The position numbers and the translations under genes are program-made. From Natronomonas moolapensis 8.8.11 (GTDB lineage Archaea; Halobacteriota; Halobacteria; Halobacteriales; Haloarculaceae), in the NCBI RefSeq assembly GCF_000591055.1, contig NC_020388.1:2604001-2668000 (forward strand): a DNA stretch of 64,000 bases. Reading direction: 5' to 3'. The notes under the pieces are model-generated. The model was not told the DNA's origin and searched no databases. It saw only the letters and a list, made by a program, of their open reading frames with translations. Shown piece by piece: positions 33,681-41,249 of the stretch. Numbering within the stretch: position 1 is the first letter of the stretch; every line of letters starts with the position of its first letter.

Positions 33681-33911
33681 ATGGGAAACGACGAGGTAGA
33701 CCTCGGCGGCGCCTTCCCGGAGGGGTTCGCCGTGCCGATCACCGGCCTCCTGGCGTTTCTGTTCGCCGTCCTGGCCGGCGCGAGCGCGTACCCCGCTCTC
33801 TCGGGATCGTGGGGGACCGAGGCGGTCGCGACGCCGGTGGTGTTCGGCGCGGCGAGTCTCGTGTGTCTGCGCTTGCGTTCGAGGTATCGGGCCGGGCGGG
33901 ACGGGGACTGA
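33681..33911 (+). CDS. Small two-helix membrane protein, unknown function
   Basis: The 76-residue product has a short acidic N-terminus, a hydrophobic segment at about residues 15-36, a second at about 48-65, and a basic C-terminus RLRSRYRAGRDGD. It follows the adenosyltransferase gene by 56 bases on the same strand. I do not recognise a family. Confidence 0.55.
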   Translation: MGNDEVDLGGAFPEGFAVPITGLLAFLFAVLAGASAYPALSGSWGTEAVATPVVFGAASLVCLRLRSRYRAGRDGD

Positions 33912-33940
33912 CCGGACGGCCGTCGGTTCCGACCGCGGGC

Positions 33941-34162
33941 CTACCGATCCCGTCTCGCTAGCTCGAGCGACCAGAAGAACCCGAAGTACGCCGGGACCCC
34001 AGCCAGCATGAACATGTAGAACGCCCACTGGGGTGCGCCCGCGAAGACGGCGTCGAAGAGGAAGGACACGAACCCCACCCAGACGACGGCGAATGCAAAG
34101 TCGTACAGCATTCCGGTTTGGTTCTCCGCGATCTGCTCTTTGAGGCGGTCGGCGAGGCTCAT
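33941..34162 (-). CDS. Small membrane protein, unknown function
   Basis: The 73-residue product carries two hydrophobic helices (about residues 20-42 and 46-66, aromatic-rich with WAFYMFMLAG) and ends in basic residues LELARRDR. The amphipathic start MSLADRLKEQIAEN and the high coding quality make it a real gene. It lies downstream of the stress-protein gene on the same strand, separated by 82 bases. Confidence 0.65.
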   Translation of the reverse strand: MSLADRLKEQIAENQTGMLYDFAFAVVWVGFVSFLFDAVFAGAPQWAFYMFMLAGVPAYFGFFWSLELARRDR

Positions 34163-34244
34163 AGACGGGTCACGCCGGATCGGGGTCGCGTGTGGATCAT
34201 GTCGAACGAAAGCGCCGTCTCGGGGGTAACTGCTGCGGTCCGTG

Positions 34245-34706
34245 CTACTCGACGTCCTGGTAGTCGACGACCAACACCGGCGTGTGCGTCGAGCGGAGCG
34301 TCCGCTCGGTGACGCTGCCGAGGAGTGCCCGGCGGACGCCGGCGCGGCCGTGGCTCCCCATGACGATGAGGTCGATGTCGTTGTCCTCGGCGTGGCTGGC
34401 GATCACCTGATGCGGTTGGCCCCCGGCGTGGTGTTCGACCACGTCGACGCCGTGTTCCTCGGCCAGCTCGTGGACGAACCGGGTCGCCGACTCGGCCTCC
34501 TCTCTGAGTTCGGTCATCTCGCCGAACTTGCCCTGTTTGAGCCGGTCGACCTGTTCGGTGCCGAGGCCGTATGCGACCGCGTCGGTGTCAACCACGTACA
34601 GCGCGTGGAGTTCGGCGTCGTACTTCGCGGCGAGGTCGACCGCCTGTTCGATCGCCGCTTCCGCGACATCGCTTCCGTCCGTGGGGATCAGTATGCGTTT
34701 GTACAT
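34245..34706 (-). CDS. Universal stress protein (UspA family)
   Basis: The 153-residue protein has the UspA fold with start MYKRILIPTDGSD and the ATP-binding pattern G-x2-G-x9-G-S/T, visible as MGSHGRAGVRRALLGSVTE near residues 118-136. It is probably an ATP-binding, homodimeric stress or regulatory protein. The stop of the symporter gene is one base upstream of its ATG, so it is the third gene of the DUF4212-symporter operon. Usp proteins linked to transporters often regulate them, so the partner here is likely the SSS symporter. Confidence 0.92.
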   Translation of the reverse strand: MYKRILIPTDGSDVAEAAIEQAVDLAAKYDAELHALYVVDTDAVAYGLGTEQVDRLKQGKFGEMTELREEAESATRFVHELAEEHGVDVVEHHAGGQPHQVIASHAEDNDIDLIVMGSHGRAGVRRALLGSVTERTLRSTHTPVLVVDYQDVE

Positions 34707-34707
34707 A

Positions 34708-36420
34708 TCAGTCGTCGTCCGAGGTGACTCGGTCCTTCTTTTTCTGTTCGACGATTTCGGCGGCGGTCACGTCCCGATCCATCGGGTCGGGGCTGTGACA
34801 CTGTCGGACCAGCATCTTCGTCTCCTCCGGCGGCTCGTCGGTGAGCAGCGAGACGACGATGGTGACCGCGAAGACGATCGGCACGCCGATCAGCCCGGAG
34901 CCGATCGCGGGCATCCACGTCGCGATGGCGTCGATCCCCCAGCCCGCACCGCCGTTGATCAGCCCGAAGTTGCCCTCGTTGAACATCGGGACGAACCAGA
35001 CGATCAGGCCGACGATCATGCCCGAGAGCGCGCCCTGGCGGTTCGTGTTCTCCCACCACAGCCCGAGGAAGAACATCGGGAACAACACGATCGCCGCCAG
35101 CGAGAACGCAAAGGAAACAAGCGCCGCGACCGGCTGTTGGGGGTCGAGCGCGAAGACGATCGACAGCGCGCCGATCGCGATGATACTCAGCCGACCGACG
35201 AGGACCTGTTGGCGCTGGGTCGCGTCCTCGTTGATGATCGTCGCGTAGATGTCGTGGGAGATGGCCGACGAGGCGGCGATGAACAGTCCGGCGGTCGTCG
35301 CGACGGCAGCGGCGATGCCACCGGCGGCGACGATGCCGACGAACCACGACGGCAGCCCCGCCAGCTGCGAGGCGAGGACGACGATGACGTCGCCGGCCGC
35401 GCTACTCATTCCGGGGTCACCGTAGACGGCACCGATCTCGCTGCCGTACAGCGACGTCCCGAAGGCGGCGAAGGCCGGCGCCGAGAGGTACAGAAGACAG
35501 ATGAAGAACAGCCCCCAGACGGTCGACCAGCGGGCGACCCGCTCGTTCTCGACGGTGTAGAACCGAACGAGGACGTGCGGCAGCCCGCAGGTCCCGAAGA
35601 TGAGGCTGAAACACGTCGCGACCCACAGGTAGTAGCTCCCGCCGGCGAAGGGGGCGGAGAACTCCGTACTGAGTTCGCTGATCAACGCGCCGTACTCGAG
35701 CTGTGGCAACACCGTCGAGAAGCCGGCCGTCCAGCCGGTCACGAGCAGCCCGACGAGGAACGCGCCGATGAGGATCACGTACTGCAACACCATGTTCTTC
35801 GTCGCGCCGAGCATCCCCGACAGCGAGAGATACGCGATCGTGATCACCATGAAGACGATCATCATGGCCTGATAGCCGGTGAGACCGGGGATGCCGGGAT
35901 CACCGAGGATGTACAGCCCGACCAGCCCCATCCCGCGGGCCTGCCCGAGCGCGTAGACGAACCCGATGAGGAACGTCGTGACCGCCGCGATCGCGCGGGC
36001 GGTGTCTGAGTTGAACCGGTCGCCGACGAAGTCGGGCGCCGTGTACTTTCCGAAGCGCCGCATCTGCGCGGCGAGGAAGATGAGCAGGATGAAATAGCCC
36101 GTCGTCCAGCCGACGACGAAGGCCAGCCCGTAGACGCCCGACAGCGCGATGAGGGCGGCCATGCCGAGATACGACGCCGCCGACATCCAGTTCGCGCCGA
36201 TCGCCATCCCGTTTTCGACGTTCCCGATCGAGCGGCCGGCGACCCACATGTCGTCGGAGTCGGCCACTTTATATAGGAACCCGGCCGCGAGGAACGTCAC
36301 CATCATGCCGATGACGAGTATCGCGGGCAGGAGTTTGAACGAGACGTCGAGCCCCTCCGGCAGGAGCTCCGACTGTAGCGGCAGCGCCACCGCCTCGGCC
36401 GCGAGTGTGCCCTCGTTCAT
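34708..36420 (-). CDS. Sodium:solute symporter family protein (VC_2705/ActP-like)
   Basis: The 570-residue protein is a 13-helix member of the SSS family. The N-terminal region LYKVADSDDMWVAGRSIGN and the segment GANWMSAASYLGMAALIALSG, the latter given in part, mark the VC_2705-type subgroup that is always coupled with a small DUF4212 subunit. It probably imports a monocarboxylate such as acetate with sodium through the cytoplasmic membrane, in line with acetyl-CoA synthetase genes in the window. It overlaps the DUF4212 gene by four bases and precedes a universal-stress-protein gene. The substrate is family-based inference. Confidence 0.92.
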   Translation of the reverse strand: MNEGTLAAEAVALPLQSELLPEGLDVSFKLLPAILVIGMMVTFLAAGFLYKVADSDDMWVAGRSIGNVENGMAIGANWMSAASYLGMAALIALSGVYGLAFVVGWTTGYFILLIFLAAQMRRFGKYTAPDFVGDRFNSDTARAIAAVTTFLIGFVYALGQARGMGLVGLYILGDPGIPGLTGYQAMMIVFMVITIAYLSLSGMLGATKNMVLQYVILIGAFLVGLLVTGWTAGFSTVLPQLEYGALISELSTEFSAPFAGGSYYLWVATCFSLIFGTCGLPHVLVRFYTVENERVARWSTVWGLFFICLLYLSAPAFAAFGTSLYGSEIGAVYGDPGMSSAAGDVIVVLASQLAGLPSWFVGIVAAGGIAAAVATTAGLFIAASSAISHDIYATIINEDATQRQQVLVGRLSIIAIGALSIVFALDPQQPVAALVSFAFSLAAIVLFPMFFLGLWWENTNRQGALSGMIVGLIVWFVPMFNEGNFGLINGGAGWGIDAIATWMPAIGSGLIGVPIVFAVTIVVSLLTDEPPEETKMLVRQCHSPDPMDRDVTAAEIVEQKKKDRVTSDDD

Positions 36421-36914
36421 TCGGAGACACCACCGTCAGCGGCGGTCACGTCCTCGGGGACGGTCTCCGCCGTCTCGGTCTCGGGGATGCCCTGTTCGAT
36501 GCCGTACTTTTCATCGATCTGGTCGCGCTTCTTGCAGTACCAAAACGAGAGCAAAAGCGCTGCGGACGGTGCGACGACGGCCAACAGGAAGTAGTGCAGC
36601 GGGAACTGGAGTATCGGCATCGGCTGGGTCATCAGGCCGGGCGCGAGCCGCGTCGCGGTGATTGGCCCGAACGTCGTGAGGACCCAGATGGCGAAGCCGG
36701 TCAGGATCACCCGCTGGTGGTCGCGCATGAACGGCGTCGCCGGCCGAAGGAGGTTGATCTCGACGTCGAGATAGTCGATCTGCTGTTCGCGCTCGGCGTC
36801 GGACATCCCGCCGTCCGTCCGGAGGGCCGTCCCCTCGCCGGGGTCCGGACTCGCCGAGGATCGGTTCGTGTCGTCGGGGCTTAACTCCGACTGTGGTCTT
36901 TCTGCACCAGTCAT
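36417..36914 (-). CDS. DUF4212 small membrane subunit of the symporter
   Basis: The 165-residue protein has an acidic N-terminal tail of about 35 residues, an IDYLDVEINLL motif and two membrane helices (LTGFAIWVLTTFGPI and FLLAVVAPSAALLLSFWYC), then an acidic tail. DUF4212 proteins are the partner subunits of VC_2705-type symporters. It is the first gene of a three-gene operon. The ISH1-like element begins 20 bases before its ATG, so the native TATA box (38060-38068) is now more than 1.1 kb away. Confidence 0.9.
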   Translation of the reverse strand: MTGAERPQSELSPDDTNRSSASPDPGEGTALRTDGGMSDAEREQQIDYLDVEINLLRPATPFMRDHQRVILTGFAIWVLTTFGPITATRLAPGLMTQPMPILQFPLHYFLLAVVAPSAALLLSFWYCKKRDQIDEKYGIEQGIPETETAETVPEDVTAADGGVSE

Positions 36915-36925
36915 CGTACCCTACT

Positions 36926-36933
36926 CGATAAGA
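36926..36933. repeat. Left 8-bp target-site duplication of the ISH1-like element
   Basis: CGATAAGA here is repeated exactly at 38045-38052, so the insertion is intact and probably recent. Confidence 0.93.
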
Positions 36934-38044
36934 TGCTCCGTTGAATACCGACGCCGTCTGCGGATTATATCGCTGATTTCAGGGGAATTGGACGCCGTCT
37001 TGCGATATGGGGCGTCTCAGGACCCTCGCACAAACGTTTCGAGACTTTGCCACAAACCACGTAGAGGAACCAGACGTACCCGCCGCGCCGGACGGCGCGG
37101 ACGGGTACGCTAACTCCACGAAAATCGCGCTGCTTCTACTTAAAGAGGAAATCAATAAACCACTCCGGAAGCTCGAAGATTACCTGAACGAGATGCCGGG
37201 AATCCTCGATGTGTTCGGCCTTGAGAAATCTCCAGATTACTCGTCGTTCAGCGTTTGGGACGGTGAATTTCCGATGAAAGAGTTGCGCCGCCTGCTCCGC
37301 CAGTCAGCGGAGCAGGCGGGGCTTTCGGGCACTGCGTCGATTGATGCCAGTGGCTTCCAACGAGATCAAGCTAGCTCACACTACCGAAATCGAGTCGGTT
37401 ACTCGTTCAATGCTATGAAGACGACGCTGCTCGTTGATACGGACTCACTTGCCATCATGGATGCTCATTTCACGACGAAGAAAGCCTATGACGGCCATAT
37501 CGGACTGCAGGTCTTTCGGCGCAACGCCGAAGACCTGCAGGAGTTGCTGGCTGACAAGATGTACTCGTGGAGCGATCTCCGTGAAGCCTGCCGTGACGCG
37601 TCAACGCGACCAGTAATCAAACACTGTGAGCAAAACGGACTCAAGAAGGCCCACAACGCTCGAATTGACGACGATGTCTACAATCAGCGGTCAATGAGCG
37701 AGACAGTGTTTGCGATGGTGAAGGACGGTGGCGATGAGATTCGCTCCCGGAGTTGGCACGGCCAATTCCGGGAGCTCACGCGCAAGTGCATCGTACATAA
37801 CCTGACGCAGGCGGCGAGTTAGGCTCGCCGCCTGCTCTCCTTCTCTGGACGTATCCGTGAGAGGCATCGCCATCGTCCACCTCATTCTTCGTGCGGTATC
37901 TTGTGAAACTGATGTTTTGACCACTGCGTAAAGCCGCTAAAATTGAATCGTCCGATCTTAGAATCCGCAGAGAGAGCGTAGCTACCCGTGAAAAATCTAA
38001 TATCATAATACTGATTCTGTCGCTGTCTTGCGTTCAACAGAGCA
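36934..38044 (+). mobile_element. ISH1-like IS5-family insertion sequence (1111 bp)
   Basis: The boundaries follow from a perfect 8-bp duplication CGATAAGA on both sides and from terminal inverted repeats: TGCTCCGTTGAATACCGAC at the left against TGCTCTGTTGAACGCAAGAC read inward from the right. ISH1 of Halobacterium is of similar size (about 1.1 kb), has one transposase gene of about 270 codons and makes 8-bp duplications, so this is an ISH1-type element. It carries about 220 bases of non-coding DNA after the transposase. It is inserted between the start codon and TATA box of the DUF4212/symporter operon. Confidence 0.95.
37007..37822 (+). CDS. IS5-family (ISH1-like) transposase
   Basis: The 271-residue DDE transposase has its first Asp in ASIDASGFQRD (near residue 105), a second-Asp region of LLVDTDSLAIMDAHF and the YxxxRx6E-like end HNARIDDDVYNQRSMSETVFAMVK, with Glu near 230. 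A DDE enzyme of this type cuts the element from DNA as a dimer. GGATTATATC about 36-45 bases upstream could be its promoter. The gene is intact. Confidence 0.93.
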   Translation: MGRLRTLAQTFRDFATNHVEEPDVPAAPDGADGYANSTKIALLLLKEEINKPLRKLEDYLNEMPGILDVFGLEKSPDYSSFSVWDGEFPMKELRRLLRQSAEQAGLSGTASIDASGFQRDQASSHYRNRVGYSFNAMKTTLLVDTDSLAIMDAHFTTKKAYDGHIGLQVFRRNAEDLQELLADKMYSWSDLREACRDASTRPVIKHCEQNGLKKAHNARIDDDVYNQRSMSETVFAMVKDGGDEIRSRSWHGQFRELTRKCIVHNLTQAAS

Positions 38045-38052
38045 CGATAAGA
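38045..38052. repeat. Right 8-bp target-site duplication of the ISH1-like element
   Basis: CGATAAGA matches 36926-36933 exactly and marks the right edge of the element. Confidence 0.93.
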
Positions 38053-38059
38053 CGATGGG

Positions 38060-38068
38060 TTATAAATA
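38060..38068 (-). promoter_or_regulatory. TATA box of the DUF4212/symporter operon, displaced by ISH1-like insertion
   Basis: If the element and one copy of the duplication are removed, the minus-strand sequence TATTTATAA falls about 31 bases before the DUF4212 start codon at 36914, a standard archaeal spacing. At present the 1.1-kb element separates them. Confidence 0.55.
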
Positions 38069-38221
38069 GACATTTTAAATGTTTAGGGATACGGCGAATC
38101 GGACGCAACGATGGAGCGTCGACGGCCCGATCGGGGCGAACGCAGTCGGTCGTTCCCGCGGGCGATCGGGGTCATACGATCGTCGGTAACGTGTCCGCCG
38201 GACGTTCCGACGGATCGGCGG

Positions 38222-39817
38222 CTACTCCTGGCCGACCATCCGGGTCTCGTCGTCCCAGTACTCCGAGCGGAGTTCGTACTTTTGGACCTTGCCGGTCGCC
38301 GTCTCCGGGAAGTCGTCGACGAACTCGACGCTCGTCGGGGCTTTATATCCCGCCAGCCGCCCCTTGACGAAGCCGATGACCCCCTCCTCGGTGAGGTCCG
38401 CGTCGGGCTGTTCGACGACGAACGCCTTCGGCGTCTCGCCCCACTTCTCGCTCGGGACCGGGATGACAGCAGCCTTCAAGATCCCCTCGTGGTCGTAGAG
38501 GGCGTCCTCGACCTCGATCGAGGAGATGTTCTCGCCGCCGGAGATGATGATGTCTTTCTTGCGGTCCTGGATCGACACCATACCGTCTTCGTCGATGGTG
38601 GCGAGATCGCCCGTGTGGAAGTAGCCCTCGATCCGCTCGTTGAACGCCTCCTCGGTGATCTCGGGCTTGTTGAGATAGCGATCCATCACCTGATTGCCCC
38701 GGACGACGATTTCGCCGACGGTCGCGCCGTTCGCCGGAACGTCGTTGCCGTCCCGGTCGACGACGCGAACGTCAGTACAGAGCGTTTCGCTGCCCTGATT
38801 GATCTTCAGATCGCGGCCGCGCTCGGCCAGCCGTCGCGGGGAGTTGCTCGTCGTGATGATCGGGGCGGTCTCGGTGAGTCCGTAGATGTGGATAATGCGC
38901 CAGTCGAACTCGTCCTCGACGGTCTCGATCGTCGCGGTCGCCGGGGCGCTGCCGGCGGTCGCGATGCGGACGTCCCGATCGCCGGTCGTCTCCACGTCGT
39001 TGGTTTCGTAGTGCTGGATCAGGGCGTTCAACACCGTCGGCGCGCCACACATGAAGCTGACGTCGTACTCGCGGACGCGCTCGAAGGTGTCCTCGGCGTC
39101 GAAGGTTCGCTGGCAGACGTGGGTGCCGCCGGTGCCGGTGATCGCGTAGGTGTGGCCCCAGCCGTTACAGTGGAACATCGGCAGCGTCCAGAGGTAGTTG
39201 TCGTCGTCGCGGATCTCCATGTGCTGGTTCAGCACCAGCGCGTGCCAGTGTTCGGTTCGGTGGGTGCGAACGACGCCTTTCGGGTCGCCGGTCGTTCCCG
39301 AAGTGTAGTTGATGCTCGCGTCGTCGTCCTCCGAAATCTCCGGGCGGACGGGGGCTTCGGGCGACGCGTCGGCCAGGACCGCCTCGTAGTCGTCCCAGTC
39401 GCCCTCGATCCGGTCGCTCTCGTAGCCGATGAACTGCTCGGCGGGGACCGCCTCGCGGATCGGTTCGACGTGTTCGGCGTAATCGTAGTCGGCGATGACC
39501 ACGTCGGCGTCACAGTCCCCGAGGATGTATTCTAGTTCGCCGGACGTGAGGCGATAGTTCATCGGCACGAACACCGCACCGAGGGTGTTCGTCGCATAGA
39601 GCGTCTCGATGAAGTAATGCGTGTTCGGCGCCAACAGCGCGACCGCATCGCCCTTCTCGATCCCGCGTTCGGCCAGAGCGTTCGCCAGCCGGTTCACGCG
39701 ATCGTCGAGTTCGGCGTAGGTGTAGGCCGTCCCGTCGTGGGCGACAATTCCGGTCACGTCGTCGTAGAGGTCGACGGCTCGATCGAGGAAATCGAGCGTG
39801 AGCATTTCGCGCTTCAT
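38222..39817 (-). CDS. AMP-dependent acyl-CoA synthetase (fatty-acid CoA ligase type)
   Basis: The 531-residue enzyme of the ANL superfamily activates a carboxylic acid with ATP and CoA. The P-loop motif YTSGTTGDPKGVV is near residue 177, followed by MFHCNGWGHTYAI typical of medium/long-chain ligases; HIYGLTETAP, YFHTGDLATIDEDG and the hinge DRKKDIIISGGENISS follow, and the catalytic Lys is in ETATGKVQKYELR near 507. The start at 39817 is chosen because the family similarity begins there and a GTATACTT box lies about 28 bases upstream. The divergent enoyl-CoA hydratase gene 160 bases away fits a beta-oxidation-like pathway. Confidence 0.93.
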   Translation of the reverse strand: MKREMLTLDFLDRAVDLYDDVTGIVAHDGTAYTYAELDDRVNRLANALAERGIEKGDAVALLAPNTHYFIETLYATNTLGAVFVPMNYRLTSGELEYILGDCDADVVIADYDYAEHVEPIREAVPAEQFIGYESDRIEGDWDDYEAVLADASPEAPVRPEISEDDDASINYTSGTTGDPKGVVRTHRTEHWHALVLNQHMEIRDDDNYLWTLPMFHCNGWGHTYAITGTGGTHVCQRTFDAEDTFERVREYDVSFMCGAPTVLNALIQHYETNDVETTGDRDVRIATAGSAPATATIETVEDEFDWRIIHIYGLTETAPIITTSNSPRRLAERGRDLKINQGSETLCTDVRVVDRDGNDVPANGATVGEIVVRGNQVMDRYLNKPEITEEAFNERIEGYFHTGDLATIDEDGMVSIQDRKKDIIISGGENISSIEVEDALYDHEGILKAAVIPVPSEKWGETPKAFVVEQPDADLTEEGVIGFVKGRLAGYKAPTSVEFVDDFPETATGKVQKYELRSEYWDDETRMVGQE

Positions 39818-39976
39818 ATGCGTTCCGAACCTGCACGTCCGGTATACTTGAACATACACCATAATTTCACTAAAACCGAACCGCGAGGGCACGGCGTCCG
39901 GCCCCCTGACAACACCGGCCGCGGCGGCATCGGCGACGCCGGGAGCCTTTTGTCCCGACCGCCCGTCGAGTCAGCC

Positions 39977-40786
39977 ATGACACGATTTGACACAGTAGGC
40001 GAGGACGCCGTCGTCACAGCCGAGACGGGCGGGTACGTCGGACGGATCACGCTGGACCGCCCCGAGGCGATGAACACGTTCAGCACCGAGCTCGCAACCG
40101 ACCTCGACGCCGCGCTCCGTGCCCACGAATCCGACGACGAGGTGCGCGCGATCGTGATCGACGGGTCGGGCGACGCCTTCTCGGCCGGAATCGACCTCAC
40201 CGAACACGCCGAACGCGACGGGGGCGACGCCTACGAGGAGTGGGTCGCGAGCATGGAGGAGCCGTTCGCGACGATCGCGGGCATGGGAACGCCTGTGATC
40301 GCCGCCGCCCACGGACACGCCGCCGCGAACGGGCTGGGCCTGGTCGCCGCCTGTGATCTGGCCGTCGCCGCCGACGGGACGATGTTCGGCGCGACCGCCC
40401 CGAAAGTGGGGCTGTTCTGTATGGGACCGGCCGTCCCGCTGATGGACGCCGTCGTCCGGAAGCGGTGTCTCGAGTTGCTGTTGACCGGGGAGTTGATCGA
40501 CGCCGACACCGCCCTCGAGTGGGGTCTTATAAACGCGACCGCGCCGGCCGGCGAACACGTCGACGCCGCGATGGAGTACGCCGAGACGATCGCCTCGAAG
40601 AGTCCGACCGCGATCCAACGCGGCAAGCGGGCCTACTACGAGATGGAGGGGATGGACTACGCCGAGGCCCTCGAGTACTCGAACGAGCAGTTCGCGGGGC
40701 TGTGTACGACCGCCGACGCCGAGGCCGGCATCGAGGCGTTCCTCGGAGGAGAGCCGCTGGACGCCGACGAGTGGTCAGATATTTAA
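39977..40786 (+). CDS. Enoyl-CoA hydratase/isomerase family protein
   Basis: The 269-residue crotonase-fold protein has the first oxyanion segment GDAFSAGIDLTEHAE near residues 60-74 and the second GHAAANGLGLVAACDLAVAA near 113-132. The catalytic Glu of classical hydratases (in GGGCELA) is absent because the site reads NGLGLVA; isomerases and other subtypes also differ here, so the reaction is not fixed. It reads away from the acyl-CoA ligase gene and probably acts on its product. The ATG at 39977 is the first with family similarity. Confidence 0.9.
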   Translation: MTRFDTVGEDAVVTAETGGYVGRITLDRPEAMNTFSTELATDLDAALRAHESDDEVRAIVIDGSGDAFSAGIDLTEHAERDGGDAYEEWVASMEEPFATIAGMGTPVIAAAHGHAAANGLGLVAACDLAVAADGTMFGATAPKVGLFCMGPAVPLMDAVVRKRCLELLLTGELIDADTALEWGLINATAPAGEHVDAAMEYAETIASKSPTAIQRGKRAYYEMEGMDYAEALEYSNEQFAGLCTTADAEAGIEAFLGGEPLDADEWSDI

Positions 40787-40796
40787 CAGTGCGTAT

Positions 40797-41115
40797 GTGA
40801 CATCCTCCCGCGCCTAAAAGCGCGGGCCTCCCACCCGGTGTTGGCCGGGCAGGTCAATCCTGAACGTTGGGAGTCTCAGGTTTGCTGGACAGTCAGCCAG
40901 TGGCTCTGCCACGAAGCCGTTACTCGTACCCGCTGAAGGGCTTCGAGATAGCTGATTGTTTTACGACTGTCGGCGTGGTCGGTTTACTTTTTGATTCCGG
41001 TTAGAAACCGTGGCAAACACCGAGTCAACTGCCAGTTCCCCACGCACAATTATATGTACTGTGTCTATACATAAACTTTTGTCGGATTCATCTGGTGGCT
41101 AAAGCCACCAGTATT
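40797..41115 (-). mobile_element. Miniature IS200/IS605-type element lacking tnpA and tnpB
   Basis: Read on the minus strand, the region starts with a hairpin CTGGTGGCTTTAGCCACCAG (41092-41111) followed by GATGAATCCGACAAAAGTTTATG, split here as a typical haloarchaeal IS200/IS605 left end, and ends with a second hairpin CCCGCGCTTTTAGGCGCGGG (40807-40826) followed by AGGATGTCAC, the usual 3' end of tnpB elements. The approximately 270 bases between have no transposase or TnpB frame. The right half (40827-40960) corresponds to the 3' non-coding region in which sense-overlapping or reRNA/omega RNA is made in intact elements. Exact ends are uncertain by a few bases since this family makes no target duplications. 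Confidence 0.72.
40800..40960 (-). ncRNA. Possible omega-RNA/sotRNA remnant at the right end of the miniature element
   Basis: In haloarchaeal IS1341-type elements, a stable RNA overlaps the end of tnpB and the right end. Here the same right-end hairpin and upstream GC-rich paired region (CCCGGCCAACACCGGG-like stem at 40836-40856) remain while the tnpB frame is gone. Whether it is transcribed is unknown. Confidence 0.35.
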
Positions 41116-41128
41116 CTCCTTGTATCTC

Positions 41129-41240
41129 TATAAACAACGGTCGCTCGCGGACGGAGAGTATATAAATGACGGTCGCTCGCGGACGGAGAGTATATAAACA
41201 ACGGTCGCTCGCGGACGGACAGTATATAAATGACGGCTGG
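41129..41240. repeat. Tandem 32-bp repeats, each with a TATAAA box (3 full, 1 partial)
   Basis: TATAAA recurs at 41129, 41161, 41193 and 41225, a strict 32-base period. The unit is TATAAA, then CA or TG alternating, then ACGGTCGCTCGCGGACGG with a short GAGAGTA tail; the fourth copy fades into the end of the thioredoxin-like gene. The repeats lie directly between the miniature IS element and the end of the ABC-transporter operon. Confidence 0.9.
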
Positions 41241-41249
41241 CGGCGGACG

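Noticed and set aside
41129-41240. 32-bp repeats as a CRISPR array
   Set aside because: The whole period is repeated, leaving no variable spacers, and no cas genes are near.
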